The notes: generated from the sequence alone by a model not told the origin. A stretch of 64,000 nucleotides of DNA from Microstegium vimineum (GCA_022036555.1 CM039129.1:24027305-24091304), one strand, 5' to 3'. Shown: positions 1 to 11,278, counted from the stretch's first letter. Translations and numbers: made by a program.

Positions 1-443
1 GACATCGAGATATATTTACCATCCAGGCCATCGCGGAGTTGAAGATACATAGAGCTAATAACCCGGGAGGACCCAGTCCCATTCGGCTTAAGACGAAAGA
101 AATATCAAAACAAATCAAAGTGGGGATAGATCCCAATAAACACCTCCCACATGTGAATGAAGGTCGCGATATGTACAATCGAGTTCGGATTCAGGTTGCA
201 CAACGAGATCTCATAATACCGCAACAATCCACGAAGAAAGGGATGTACTGGAATCCCAAGACCACACCGAAAGAATGGCTCCAACACCACAAGCTCACCG
301 GTGTTCGGGTCGGAAAATCCTCACTGGTCGTCGACCGCCATCCGCCGACCTCCTTGTCCGGAAGCTGACCACCAAAAACGAGATCATTAATCTCATTCGC
401 CTTCAAGGTGCACTGCGTCCAGTGCTTCGCCCACAGTGGCACC
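1..443 (-). pseudogene. Fragment of a 'putative gypsy-type transposon' (PF04195-like) ORF
   Basis: Read on the minus strand, this stretch gives a protein segment with the pattern LEPFFRCGLGIP, then LRYYEISLCNLNPNSI, then a segment ending near PHFDLF and continuing as RLKPNGTGSS. I recognise this as the plant domain Pfam calls 'putative gypsy type transposon' (transposase_28), an extra ORF of plant retroelements. A one-base frameshift near 315 separates the upstream segment (WAKHWTQCTLKANEIND) from the conserved part. The fragment runs off the left window edge and is split from its upstream part (1660-1873) by a solo LTR. The family call rests on motif recall only. The function of the domain is unknown. 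Confidence 0.5.
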
Positions 444-1659
444 TGTTGGGAATATGCCCAAGAGGTAATCATAGAGATGATGTATTCCTTGTGTCCATGA
501 CATGTTATGAATATCCATTAAAGACAACTTGTATCGATTAGCAATTATGTGAATTGCTTGTGAAACTCTTTTACTTGTATGGTTATTATAAAAGTTCTCC
601 CTGATCTGAGTTCGTGCAAGAATGCACATGAATATTAGATCAGCACATTATTAGTTGATGACTATGTTTCACAAGTCATGGACATGAGATGTCAAACTAA
701 TAATGTAGGTACATGTAGGACATGGTGCTGGACAGACCTGACATGAGATTGTCTCTATACACATCGTGTACGTTATGTCCTTAGACCTGAGATTGTCGTA
801 TGTACTCAAGATGTGAAACGACCTACCCTAGGACTACCAAATGCTACTGCGTGACTGGGTAGCTTTCGGGTTTGTCAAGAAACATGTTGTGAGACATAGT
901 CAATCAAGATGAAATTTGCCACTCTCCATATGAGAGAGATATCACTGGATCACTCAAATGATTAGATCATGAAATGCATGGCCGTGCTTGGGTTAAGTGT
1001 TAACCCACGAGTTGAACCAAATATCATGAGGCAAAGGAATAACATGTATATTGAATTGTGGTGGTTCGTCTGATATGATCATAGCGTATGCATAGGAGTT
1101 GACACACCTTGCTAGAGGCCGCTATCAACTATTGGTCAAGTAAGAGTACTTGGGCCATGTCTATGTGTGCGTTAGCCCGTAGGGTCGCACGCTTAAGGGG
1201 TTGGAAGCCTAATTCGGGTTGGACCCAAATTAGACTAGGTTTAGGGTTGCTAATGGGCCTCCAACGTGGGAGCTCATTAGGACGCCTATATAAGCAAGGG
1301 GTGGGCACGGGGCGAGATACTCACGTTCTTTGGCAGCCGCCGTCGCCCTCCCCACGCTCGCGCCTAGTACTCCTCGCGGACCTAGCAGTCCAGAGGCATG
1401 ACACTTCTTCCCTGCACGTGTGGGATTCCTCGGAGGTGTTGCATCTGGAGCACAAGGACGAACCGCGAGAAGGAGACGTTGAGACGGACGACCTCGCAAC
1501 TGCACGGCACTGCTATGACGTGCACGACTACATCAAGTCGCTTCCGCTGCACCTGTGCGTCTAGTGGTAACCCCGTGATCTATAACTAGCACTAGTTCCT
1601 GGTTTATGGGGTAGAAAAATTTTGTTTTCTGGCTACCGTAGCAACCTCATAACCCTACA
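444..1659 (+). mobile_element. Solo LTR of a Ty1/copia element
   Basis: It begins TGTTGGGAATATGCCC and ends CCCTACA, and it matches along its length the paired LTRs at 27570-28812 and 34128-35367 of the intact-structured copia in this window. No internal region is attached. The flanks are GCACC (439-443) and GCATC (1660-1664), a five-base target duplication with one changed base. This is a solo LTR left by recombination between two LTRs. Short ORFs inside it are not genes, because the same frames appear by chance in all three LTR copies. Confidence 0.9.
1287..1294 (+). promoter_or_regulatory. TATA box of the copia solo LTR
   Basis: The sequence TATATAAG sits in the LTR at the same place as in the two other LTR copies, just before a C-rich leader. 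It is the likely core promoter of the family. Confidence 0.6.
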
Positions 1660-1937
1660 GCATCAACAACTCCTCAACTCCAACATTAGATGCCAGCGGT
1701 GCAGTAGCCCTCCTAACTGCCAATGCCACCCTAGTCGCCGCTGCCATCGCTGCCGACGGCTTTACAACACCACCCCTCTTCGGCACCATTACAACAATAT
1801 AAAGAGCAGGAACTATATTCTGCAGCGACACAGGAGGATAAGAAGCGAGCGGGGGAAGCACGATGGAGAACATTGAGGAAGATGAAGGGCTCTAAGGAAG
1901 AGGAAAGCATGAAAACCACCGCCGCCGCTAAGTTCAC
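1660..1937 (-). pseudogene. Upstream (N-terminal) part of the PF04195-like transposon ORF
   Basis: On the minus strand an open frame from an ATG at 1873 runs down to 1660. If the solo LTR is ignored, it joins the frame that resumes at 443 (…GVEELLM then PLWAKHWTQC). The encoded segment is rich in alanine, valine and proline and I recognise no domain in it. A longer alternative start is at 1937 in another frame. A TATA-like box lies just upstream at 1939-1946. It is probably the start of the ORF whose conserved domain lies at 1-443. Confidence 0.35.
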
Positions 1938-1938
1938 C

Positions 1939-1946
1939 TTTTATAG
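1939..1946 (-). promoter_or_regulatory. TATA-like box upstream of the transposon ORF
   Basis: On the minus strand this reads CTATAAAA, about 70 bases before the ATG at 1873. Its position fits a core promoter for the minus-strand ORF. There is no other evidence for it. Confidence 0.3.
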
Positions 1947-2038
1947 AAAAAGGCGTGGTGCTTCGCTTCCCAGGGTTTTTGGGAAACCGCAACGGTCTAA
2001 TGCGTGACCGCCACGATACTCGCTTTCCGCGGCGCAGC

Positions 2039-2195
2039 TGTTTGTATTTTTTATGGCTATTCGATAAATCCGCAAGTGCACAAATTATACCATTGTAGCA
2101 CTTGACCTAGGAGTATTCCAAGGTATCGTAATTTATATTTTCCCAACGGAAAGCTAGGCTAGAAATGATAACTAGAGAGAGATCCTAGAGAGTAC
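2039..2195 (-). repeat. Athila-like 3' LTR, first piece (left of the Tat insertion)
   Basis: It starts TGTTTGTATTTTTTATGGC and matches the LTR at 52578 (TGTTGGTATTTCTTATG) base for base with few changes, up to the five bases AGTAC at 2191-2195. There the Tat element enters. The LTR resumes at 45042 after the second AGTAC. Together the two pieces make an LTR of about 1.58 kb. The element lies on the minus strand. Confidence 0.88.
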
Positions 2196-2703
2196 TGTTG
2201 GGGATATTACCTCGGCATATCCCCTGGGACCTTACGGGCCTGCCGACTAGACGATGGCCCCGCCCACGAGGCCTTGCAGCACGCGACCAACCCGTCGTGC
2301 TCGCCAAAGACTCCAAAGAAGCCTTGCTCGCCAAGAAGGATCCTGGTTGATAGACTTGGATCCCTTACCTAAAGGGACCGATCGTGATCTATTAGGATAT
2401 GGAAACTGTAACCCTGCTCCCCGACTATATAAGGCGAGCAGGGACCCCCTCCAAAACAATCTCTCTTAGATCCTCATAAAATCCCCTAGATCTCATCTAC
2501 GGGTCTTGTAACCTAATACTCATATTAATCTAGCCACAAAAACACAGGACGTAGGGTATTACGGCGACTTGCCGGCCCGAACCTGTCTAAATCGCTGTGT
2601 CTACGCTCTCTGTGTTACGCTTGATCGCCGTCGCCACACCTCCGCCTACAATCTACTACTGTGGGGTACCCCTAGGTAGACTGCGACGCATATTTCGTTG
2701 ACA
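2196..2703 (+). repeat. 5' LTR of the Tat element
   Basis: It starts TGTTGGGGATATTACCTC and ends GTTGACA. It pairs with 44541-45036. The 3' copy lacks a short stretch of about a dozen bases near 2610-2622, and otherwise the two differ at few positions, so the insertion is fairly young. It contains a TATA box and the transcription leader. Confidence 0.93.
2426..2433 (+). promoter_or_regulatory. TATA box in the Tat 5' LTR
   Basis: TATATAAG follows a C-rich stretch. The same box is at 44771-44778 in the 3' LTR. Confidence 0.65.
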
Positions 2704-2704
2704 G

Positions 2705-2723
2705 TTGGCGTGCCAAGTAGGGG
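2705..2723 (+). other. Primer binding site of the Tat element
   Basis: Directly after the LTR end and one spacer base comes TTGGCGTGCCAAGTAGGGG, the TGGCGnGCC form typical of gypsy primer binding sites. I cannot assign the tRNA with certainty. Confidence 0.7.
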
Positions 2724-2740
2724 GTGTGGCATCGACTCCA

Positions 2741-3480
2741 TGGCTCATCAAGCGGGCACTTTTCCTAGATCCATGGTCATCCCGGCGAGCGGTGCCACCC
2801 TCCAGATCGGATCCATGGTCTGGACTATTTACGTCATCGTACCGAGGAACCTGCGCACGCCATCGTGCCGAGTTGTCCCTCAACCGAAGATCTAACCATG
2901 AGAATGACTCGAAGGGCTCCAGATCGTGGCAACCCTAGTGACTCGGTGAGCATTGTTGACCAGATCGACGAAGACCTCGCTAACTGCCTCGACCTCATCG
3001 ACACCGCTCGCCGCCGACTCCGCCCCCGCGCGTCGTTCATCCGCAAGAAGGTTTCCCCGGAATCCTCATGGCGCCTCCCGGCGTCCGACTAGGCTGCTCC
3101 CAGCTCCGGGCGGAAACGCCGACGCAACAATAGTTATAAGGAAATCGTCGACGGCCCCTACCCTCTATATGAACAAGGAAAGCACGCCATGCGGGAGTGC
3201 ATCGCCCTCAAAGAGGACATCTAAGACAAAGCAGACGCTAAGCGACCAGATAACGGCAAACCAAAAGGAGATAAGCCGGAGGCTCCAGACGTCAGCTTCA
3301 CAAGGGCCATACGCATCTTCCCTATATTCGGTGGACGCCCGAGCGGTAACGGTAAGCGTCGTCGAGATTTTACTAACTGCAACAACGTTCATACCCCTCC
3401 CCCATATTGGACAAAGCACAGGATCGACTTCTCTAGGGACGACCACAAGATATGTCATGACTACCCTGGTCGTTTCCCCT
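2741..3480 (+). pseudogene. Degenerate gag region of the Tat element
   Basis: A short frame starts at the ATG of 2741 (MAHQAGTFPRSM) and stops near 2893. Further on, a basic, proline-rich frame follows a stop at 3222-3224 and runs through SFTRAIRIFPIFGG and a YWTKHRIDFS segment. The last of these resembles the gag-to-protease linker of Tat elements, which usually reads IFGG…ITFDRSDHP. No capsid domain is recognisable. A base missing near 3478 shifts the frame into the protease. The normal gag is much longer, so most of it was lost or has diverged. Confidence 0.6.
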
Positions 3481-3796
3481 GGTCATCGCCACGACCGTTT
3501 CAAACGGTTTCTTCAAAAAGGTACTCATCGATGGCGGCATTTCACTCTACATCATCGTAATTCCCGGTGAAAGCTTGAAGCCGTCAGGACAGATCATCCT
3601 CCCAGTACGGTTCGGGTCTGATCGTTTACTATGCGAAGAACTCATCAACTTCGTGGTCATTGATTTCGAAACTCCATACGACGCCATCCTTGGACGACCC
3701 ACGCTCTCGAAGCTCATGGCAATACCGCACTACACCTACTTAGTGCTCAAGATACCAGCACCACAAGGGGTCATCAGCATCCACTCTGACCTATAG
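3480..3796 (+). pseudogene. Retroviral-type aspartic protease of the Tat element
   Basis: In the frame ending at 3796 the motif KKVLIDGGISLYII is the flap-and-active-site region (DGG in place of the classical DTG or DSG, usual in Tat elements), followed by a YDAILGRPTLS motif. The enzyme would cut the gag-pol polyprotein during particle maturation. The frame is open from about 3480 to the TAG at 3794-3796, just before the pol frame that starts at 3804. The upstream frameshift separates it from gag. Confidence 0.75.
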
Positions 3797-3803
3797 ATCT
3801 CCT

Positions 3804-5771
3804 ATGAGTGAGCAAGAGATGATCAAGGATGCGACTAGTCAGGAGTATCAATGCGGTACACAGATTTGCTTATCGGAGGAAGCCAAACCCCATGTGAAAG
3901 ACTTCGACATTCCGGAGCCTCCGACCACACGTGCTTCAAAGAAATCTAGAGAGACGAAGATGCTGGCCCTGGTCGACGACGACCCCGAAAAGACCGCTAT
4001 AATCGGCGCTGGCCTCGACCTCGAGCAAGAAAACGCCCTCGTCGACTTCCTGCGGCGCAACGTCAACATCTTCTCCTGGAAACCGGCAGACATGCCGGGG
4101 GTCCCCTACGACTGCGCCGAGCACTCGCTGAACGTAGACAAGGGCGCTAAGCCAACTCGTCCGAAGCTTAGAAGGTTCGCACCAGACCGCAAGGAAGCTA
4201 TCAAAGCTGAAATAGCCCGGCTCCTAGCCGCTGGGTTCATTAAAGAAGTAAATCACCCTGAATGGCTTGTCAATCCGGTGCTTGTAAGAAAAAAGAATAA
4301 CGAATGGAGAATGTGTGTTGACTATACGAGTCTCAACAAACATTGCCCCCCTGATCCGTTCCCCCTCCTGCGTATCGACGAAATAGTCGACTCCACTGCA
4401 GGATGTGAACTCCTCTCCTTCCTCGATTGCTACTCCGGCTATCATCAAATAACATTGAAGGCAGAAGATCAAGCAAATATGTCGTTTATAACTCCTTTCG
4501 GCGCCTACTGCTACACGATGATGTCCTTCGGACTAAAATATGTCGGCGCCACGTACCAGCATGCCATACAAGAGTGCTTAAAGGAACTCATCCCGGGGAA
4601 AGTCGAGGCTTATGTGGATGACGTAGTCATAAAAACTCACCACAAAGAGACGCTGGTCGCCGATATAGAGGAAACCTTCAAGGCCCTCAACGAGTTTAAA
4701 TTGAAGTTAAACCCAAAGAAGTGCATCTTCAGAGCGTCTTCAGGAAACCTGTTGGGCAACATCGTCAGTAAATCTGGCATCCGAGCTAATCCAGAAAAAC
4801 CCGCCACGGTTCTCCAAATGAAGCCTCCCTCTAACGTAAAAGACGTACAGAAACTCATCCGGTGCATGGCCGCTTTGAACCGTTTCATCTCCCACCTCGG
4901 CGAAAAGGGTCTCCCATTCTTTGGACTCTTAAAGGGTGGTCAAAAGTTCACATGGACTGATGAAGCAGATCGAGCATTCGCCGACCTAAAGAAATACCTC
5001 ACCGAACCTCCCGTCCTTGTCGCACCAAAGGAAGAAGAGCCAATGTTACTATACATCGCCGCAACCAACCGGGTAGTCAGCACCGTCATGGTAGTCGAGC
5101 ATGAAGAAAGCAGGCGCGCATACCCGGTTCAGCGACCATGCTATTTCGCAAGCGAAGTACTCAACGAGTCAAAAACAAGATACCCCCAAGTGCAAAATCT
5201 ATTATATGCGGTCCTTATTACCGCAAGCAAGCTCCGACACTATTTCCAACGACCAACGAAGGTAATAGTCGTCACAGAGTTTCTACTAGGCGATATCTTA
5301 TGGAACAAAGATGCCACCGGGCAGATAGTCAAATGGGCGGTTGAGCTCAGAACCTTCAACATCGCATTCCAAAGGCGCCATACGATCAAGTCACAAGCAC
5401 TCGTCAATTTCATCGCCCAATGGACCGACATCCAGGTCCCAGTAACCACCGAGGCCCCAGAGCATTGGATCCTATTTTTCGACGGCTCCCTGTCAATCCA
5501 CGAAGCAGGCGCCGGTCTCCTATTCATATCGCCCTCCGGAGATAAGATTCGCTACTCCCTGCGACTACTATTCCCGGCATCTAACAACACAGCTGAATAC
5601 GAGGCACACGGGCTACACATCGCCAGTGAACTCGGAATAAAACACATCATTATCAACGGCGACTCAGCCCTTGTTATCAACCAGCTCAATAAAGAGTGGA
5701 ACTGCCCCAACGAATAGATGGACGCCTATTGGATCACCATCCGAAAGTTAGAAGGAAATTTCTTCAGAATC
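3804..5771 (+). CDS. pol: Tat pol, first half: reverse transcriptase, RNase H and archaeal-type RNase H
   Basis: A 637-residue open frame runs to a TAG at 5715-5717; the frame then continues 18 more codons to the E1 insertion. Residues about 120-300 are the reverse transcriptase, with the first palm aspartate in SFLDCYSGYHQ (about 208) and the catalytic YVDD at about 270-273. Residues about 370-510 are the connection and the ordinary gypsy RNase H (LYIAATNRVVS, then ASEVLNESKTRY). From about 555 a second RNase H begins (FFDGS, then NNTAEYEA, then INGDSALVI), the archaeal-like domain that only Tat-lineage elements carry among plant gypsies. The stop in NE*MDAYW is a nonsense change. The gene is then split by E1, and its downstream half lies at 16166-17576. 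The product would copy element RNA into DNA in cytoplasmic particles. Confidence 0.92.
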
Positions 5772-6597
5772 TGTTGACGCAAAAAGTGTCGGATCTGCGA
5801 ACACCTCGGGCTTATACCTGAACTCGATATCCAAGGTGTGCCAGTCGATTTGACCAGTTAATCGACAAGGATGATAACTAGAACCACGATGAACGAGACG
5901 ACGGCGATGCGCTCGGACGTCAAGGCTCAGATTGCTCAAAAAGCGGAACTCGCGAGGTAGACGGAGATCTTGTAGATGCAGCCCGTCGAGATCTTAAGAA
6001 CTCGTAGGTAAGCTATAGCTAATGCGAAAAAGTAGATGCTGAAAAGTAAGACGAAAATAATAGATTTGTTTGATTGTATTGGATATATTGATACATCGCC
6101 CCTGGGTACATATTTATACTCCGGTAACAGGAGTTGCAAACAGACATGACTCATACATAAACAAAACTCCTATTTTTAAGGAAATAAAACGACTCGTGCA
6201 AGAGTCGGACTCAAACTAAAACAATAATATTAGCATAAAAACCATCAGTTTCCTTATCTGTCTTCCCTACGATGAATCTTTCCATCGGCAGACTCTTTCC
6301 AATCTGCAACCTTCCTCTTATTGCCATCGGCAGCTTTCTGCTGACGTCAGCCACATCTTTGCCCATCAGCAATACCTTCCTATTGGCAATATTCTTCTAC
6401 TTTCATCGACAACATCTTCTCATCGGCAAATGTCTTTCCTTTTCTCCCTTCACGTTTCTCCTATCACATCCACCATCGGCAGATTCTTCTGCTTCCATCG
6501 GTAATGAAACCGATAGCCCCTTGATGCCGATGAGGAACCCCTTTACCGATCAATACAATTGGTTTAATATTGACCTGTACAAAAAACCGCGTCAACA
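5772..6597 (-). repeat. E1 LTR (3' LTR in element orientation)
   Basis: It begins TGTTGACGCAAAAAG and ends CGCGTCAACA. It is nearly identical to 15441-16160, but retains a stretch of about 105 bases (about 6240-6350) that the other LTR has lost. On the element's strand a TATA box lies at 6111-6118. Confidence 0.92.
6111..6118 (-). promoter_or_regulatory. TATA box in the E1 LTR
   Basis: It reads TATAAATA on the minus strand. The same box stands at 15780-15787 in the partner LTR, and at 10597-10604 and 58779-58786 in the related E2-family LTRs, always after a G/C-rich GGGCGAT or GAGGGCTATG-like leader on that strand. Confidence 0.6.
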
Positions 6598-6610
6598 CAT
6601 GCCCCCCAGT
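6598..6610 (-). other. Polypurine tract of E1
   Basis: Next to the LTR, the minus strand reads ACTGGGGGGCATG. This is the expected plus-strand DNA primer site and fixes the element's orientation as minus. Confidence 0.7.
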
Positions 6611-6617
6611 TTCAGAG

Positions 6618-6626
6618 TATAAAATA
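6618..6626 (+). promoter_or_regulatory. Possible TATA box of the antisense PMD gene
   Basis: TATAAAATA lies about 360 bases before the likely first ATG (6978) of the plus-strand gene. The gap between 6627 and 6977 holds no ORF of note and could be promoter plus leader. Confidence 0.3.
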
Positions 6627-6977
6627 TCTTATGCGCCGAAATTTGCTCTTTTCCCTCCAAAACGTGCCATCATCTTGATTACCGCGCTTGAAAACTGCAA
6701 GTTACCAACAACCCCCGCCACTGTAGCACGAACTCTTCGATCACCGCGCAAATTCACTGCGATATCCTTCCTTATCTCTGCTCAGTAAAAAGAAAACTCG
6801 AAAATGCCCTTTAACCTAGGATCATAAAAACCACCGTCCATCCTCTCTTTTACCCTAAGCTTCACACTTTCAGCTTCATTTCCCACTTCACCGGCGCTTC
6901 GAGGAACACTCCAGCAACAACTGGCAGCTTCTCCTCCTACTAGCAAGGCGCAACCGACAAGAATCTCCTTCGATCCA

Positions 6978-9900
6978 ATGGCGATCAACATCACTGTCCC
7001 TACGGTCAATCTCTTCCCTTCTCAGTTCATCCCTTGCGATTTTTCTTCTGCATCGTCCTATAATCTTTTTTTCCTTTTCCTTTTTGTTTTCTGAATCTAG
7101 GAGATGCACAATAAAATAGTAATCCCCACCGATCAACCACATGTTTGCTGCTTGGGTCCAATGGGGAATGCCGATCCAACTGAAACCATCAACGCAGAAA
7201 TCAACCGAGTCCCTTTCAAAGCCGCACACTTTGATTTAGGGTTATGGGCGGAGTGTCCCTCAGAATGGCTAGATCGCAGCAAGTTTATTGGGAGGAGCGT
7301 CAATTGGATCAATGTATCAAGCTATCTATTGCCGATATGGCAAAAAACGAATCCATGATGATCGCTGCATCCTACTTTTGGTCCAACACCATGAATGCAT
7401 TCCTATTTAGACACAGACCAGTCACTCCAACACTTGCTGATGTATACATGCTCACAGGCCTCGATATCTCTTCTGCCGATAATGCCATCCTCTTTAACAG
7501 AAAACCCGATCATCGGGTAACTACTCGCAACATCAGCGGCTAGACTAGATATATTCAAGAATACCAAAAGACCGGATCGGTAGGCCAGAGTGAACACGCC
7601 ACCTTTCTAAATATGTGGCTGGAGAAATTCATATTTTGTGGCAGAACAGTTGGACCAACCAACATGTATCTCCCTGCAGCAGAACTCTTGGCCGATGGAC
7701 TACGACTTCCCCTCGGGCGATACCTCCTTGGTGCAGTCTACCATCTTCTGCATCAAGTATCAGAGAAGTTACTACTGGGCGAACCCATCGGCAACATTAG
7801 AGGGCCCTGGTGGTTTGTGAACATGTGGTTGAACGCTCATATGCACAAGGTCCTCCAATTTGACCTGTTCAACCAAGAATTTCCACGGGATCTAGCTGAA
7901 GACCACACGCTCGCCGATGATGAATTAGCAACACGTTCTCCTCTCAATTTCGGCGAAGCCATCATAATCCTACCTAGGACCAAGGCCAATGAGGACCAGA
8001 TCGGCAGATTCTTTCAGAGATTCTACTGCGGAGTCCCTTCTGCAGACCGGGCTTGGTGGCCTTATGTCGATGGCGAAAACAGGTTCCCTCTTTCCTTCAA
8101 CATTGTCGATACAGACTTAGACAAGGACGAGGGAATCATGAGGGCCATCCTCACTCCCCGTGCAATCCCAGTGAACATCTACGGAAGTGGGAAGAATACA
8201 CAGGCTTCCTATGAGTTTTATTAGCCATCGGCAGCGGCAAGGAAACTAGCGTTCGGGCAACTGCCGATCAAGCTCTGCTATGCCAATGTGGTGAAGCCCA
8301 GAGAGGTCATTACCAGTGTTATGGACTGGAATAAAATCGTCAGTCTTCTCCCTCTTGCCGATACAACCAATATCGACTTATCTACTTGGGCACCAGTTTC
8401 TTTTATTACTGAGTCATATAAGCTCTGGTGGCAAGAGTGGAAGGACCAACTGTTCGCCACATCATCACACCACTATCGGCATTTGATTGATACTGATCAT
8501 ATCATTCCTAATGACGCGGTGAGCTTACTTTTGATATTATTTTCTCTGTCATCTCCTTCCAAATGCATCAGCAGCTAATTTTCTATCAACAGGTAAATGA
8601 CCTAATCCCAAAGAAGAGCAGAAGCGGCAAAGACTTCAACTTACAACCGATGAATCCCACATCGGTAATCGGCAGCAGGGCTCCTTCATTGGCCTCCCTT
8701 ATGCATCGAAGGGCAACCCTCAAGGTACCCATCAATCCCAAGTCAACACCAACTTCGGTTGTTGTCTTGGTGCAAGCTTTTGCGGTAACAAGTTCTTACC
8801 CTTTCTTTTTTTTGCCGATCTCATATTCCCATCGGTAACTTTCCATTCGACTATCGACCTATATTAAATTTTTGTAGCAATCAAGTCCATCGGCAACTGC
8901 TCCAAGTGCACAAGCTCTTCTAACTCATGTTGCCGATGCCTCCAAAGTGTAAAAGTCCAAACGCCAAGGTCCATCAAGTACTACTCCCCAATCGAAACGC
9001 CTAAGGCCATCAACTTCGTCTACGCCATCAACTCCAGCTGCACCGTTGGCAACATCTTCTCTACCCCCTGCCGACGTGTCATCACATGAACAAGCATCGG
9101 CACCTATCCCTGACATAGCATCAGTCGAAGGTTCCATCCAAGGGACGGGATCGGCACCGCAGCAGTTGATTACCACAATAGTGGACACGCCATCGGAATC
9201 GACATCAGCGGTCCCATCCACAGAGGCAGGTTCATCGGCAATCACTATCACCCCTCAAGACACATCTATGCTAGCCGCTCCGTCAAGTCCACGGCGAGAA
9301 ATTGCTCTAAAGCAGGTAAATCAATTGTCTACCACAAACTCAAGGCAAACCAATTGGCAAACTCTAACCCTTTTCTTCTTCAGGCCAAAGACTCTCCAAA
9401 CAACCTTTTCTCCTTCGTTATCAACATACCAGACGACAATGGAGAAGAAGAAAGCTCCGCCCAACCTCCAAGCGCTATATCAGCAGAAATGAAATCCCAA
9501 CTTGAAGCAATGCTACCCTTACTACAACAAAGCACATCTGAACTAGTCTAAGACTCTAACGCAATAAGGATAGCTTTCAAGGAAATTCAAGGTCATTTGC
9601 CTGCCGATACCGAAGAAATCCTTTTCCAAGCAGCGTACCTTGAGAGCTGTCAACTCCAATATCAGAAAGCTTCACGACGTATTGCCGATAGAGTTGCTCA
9701 ATCGAAGCTTGAAGAAGAAATGCTTAAATTCAAGCAAACCGCTGAAGAGAAGCAGAGAGACATCGGTCGCCTGGAAGCCTCTAGCATGGAGCTTGATCAG
9801 GAGATCAACCATCTATCGGTGTAGAAAGAAGAACTGATAGCAAATCTAAAGAAGGTTGATGAGGCCCTAAACGCAGCCAATCAAAAGAAGACCCAACTTA

Positions 9901-10073
9901 ACTATGTTGTCAAAGCTCTACAACAAGAGAGGGATGCTAACGCCCGTTAGGCACTCTTACTGAGAAGAAAAATCAAGCTAACTGAGGGTATTACCGATGA
10001 CGATGTCAAGGAGATAGAGGAAGCGGACCAAATTCGCCTTCGTGTGATCTCATCTATCCAATCTTTGTTGTAA
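6978..10073 (+). pseudogene. Plant mobile domain (aminotransferase-like) gene with coiled-coil tail, antisense cargo of E1
   Basis: The plus-strand gene is rebuilt as about five exons. Exon 1 starts at ATG 6978. Introns with GT-AG ends are likely at 7005-7100, 8519-8592, 8785-8877 and 9316-9383. Exon 2 carries the plant mobile domain: VPFKAAHFDLGLWAECPSEW, then IAASYFWSNTMNAFLF, TPTLADVYMLTGLDI, FLNMWLEKFIFCGRTVGPT, LGAVYHLLHQ and GPWWFVNMWL. This domain (Pfam PF10536) occurs in the cellular MAIL/MAIN proteins and in many plant transposons. Its biochemical role is not settled. The middle exon is Ser/Thr/Pro/Ala-rich, and the last is a charged coiled coil. Lesions: a frameshift near 7315, TAG at 7541-7543, TAG at 8222-8224, TAG at 9822-9824 and TAG at 9948-9950. 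It lies opposite to gag-protease and has its own poly(A)-like signal at 10115. Confidence 0.8.
9384..10073 (+). pseudogene. Coiled-coil last exon of the E1 antisense gene
   Basis: After the intron ending at 9383 the frame gives AKDSPNNLFSFVINIPDD, a short acidic linker, and then a long heptad-rich stretch (RRIADRVAQSKLEEEMLKFK and so on) ending in QIRLRVISSIQSLL and a TAA near 10071. The same exon in E2 (53672-54414) has the same layout and endings (IEQIRLCAISVIHSLL), so both families inherited it. The conserved C-terminal end across two diverged families suggests it was once under selection. In-frame stops break this copy. Confidence 0.7.
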
Positions 10074-10114
10074 TTTTTCGTGTCGGCAACTGTGACCTCT
10101 GACAATTGATTTTG

Positions 10115-10130
10115 CTTGTAATATAATGTT
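10115..10130 (+). terminator. Conserved poly(A)-like signal of the antisense gene
   Basis: CTTGTAATATAATGTT lies about 45 bases after the stop codon and is identical to 54460-54475 in E2, also just past the stop of the homologous gene. An A/T-rich near-upstream element of this type is usual in plant 3' ends. Confidence 0.4.
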
Positions 10131-10179
10131 AGTACACTTTTCTACCGATGTTTTGCACGATAATTCTATCATCGGTACT

Positions 10180-11278
10180 TGTTGACACAAAAAGCGTCAG
10201 ATCTGTGAACACCTCGGGCTATTACCCAAAGCTCGATGTCGAGGGCGTGCCAGTCGATTTGACCAATCAATCGACAAGGATGATAACTATGACAAACTGA
10301 ACGAGACGACAGCGATGCGTCCGGATGTCAAGGCTCAGATTTATCACGGATAACTAGAGCAGAGCTAGACGAGGCAAACAGCGATGCGCTCGGATTGCCA
10401 AAGCCTAGAGGTACTCCCACGCAAAACTAGCAAGGATTTTGACGGAGATCAAGATGATGCAGCCCGTCGAAAGCTTGAAGAACTCGTTGATAGCTATAAC
10501 TAATGCATAAAAAGGGTAAATTGCGATAAAAGGTAGAATAAGATAAAATTGGTTTGTTTTTGATTGGATTGATTTATTCCATAGCCCTCGGGCATATATT
10601 TATACTCCCGCATGGAGAGTTGTACAGAGACACGACACGTATCCTTCCTAAAACAAACTCCTACTTTAAAGGAAACTGACTCGCGTAGGAGCCGGATAAT
10701 AATATTTATTTCCTAAACAAACACACCTATTTTAATGGAAAATAAATGACTCATGCAAGAGTCAGACTCAAACTACTATAATAATACTGGCACAGAACAC
10801 CAGTTTCCTTATACTTCTTCTCGATGGAAACTTTCCATCGGTAGATCCCTTTAATCCGCACCTTCCTTCTTTGGCTACTTGTAACCTTCCGCTACCGCCA
10901 AGTGCTAAGTCACGCCCATCGGCATCAGCAATACTTTCCCGATTAGCAATCGGCAGCATCTCTTCGTCGGCAATCGGCAATGAGCCTTATCGGTAATCGG
11001 CAACCATCTTTCATCGGCAATCGGCAACGAGCCTTTATCGGCAATTGGCAAGGCCCCTTTATCGGCAATCGGCAATAGCAGCTCATCGGCAATCGGCAAG
11101 ACCACCAATTAACCTTTGTCGGCAAAGATCACCCAGCCTCCATCGGCAACACACTTGGCCTTTTGCAGCATTCTTCCATCGGCAATATTGGCTCATACTT
11201 TACCGATGCCAATGGAGAACGGTCATTGACCAGTCAAGCTTCAACCCATTTGACACGTGTCGAAAAACGGTGTCAACA
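10180..11278 (-). mobile_element. Solo LTR of the E2 family inserted in E1
   Basis: It starts TGTTGACACAAAAAGCG and ends GGTGTCAACA, flanked on both sides by GTACT (10175-10179 and 11279-11283). It matches the LTR of E2 (58356-59547) much better than E1's own LTRs, including the GAACACCTCGGGCTATTACC start and the array of CATCGGCAA repeats. So E2-family elements were active after E1 was formed. Confidence 0.92.
10940..11105 (+). repeat. Short tandem repeats of the CATCGGCAATCGGCAA type
   Basis: About seven degenerate units of roughly 22-24 bases share a core ATCGGCAATCGGCAA. They correspond to the cleaner 24-base array at 59181-59372 in the E2 LTR. In one frame the minus strand would read a repeated LPIADE peptide, which is a by-product of the repeat, not a gene. 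Confidence 0.75.

Noticed and set aside
1109..1564. 151-residue ORF in the copia solo LTR, with similar frames on both strands in the two other LTR copies
   Set aside because: The frames differ among the three LTR copies by indels and stops, the peptides look random, and the region is the LTR leader.
2953..3570. 205-residue ORF over the Tat gag-protease region
   Set aside because: It is the wrong frame; the conserved protease and linker motifs read in the two other forward frames.
10940..11105. Possible CRISPR array (short repeats with spacers)
   Set aside because: Units abut one another with no unique spacers, the DNA is a plant retroelement LTR, and no cas gene is present.
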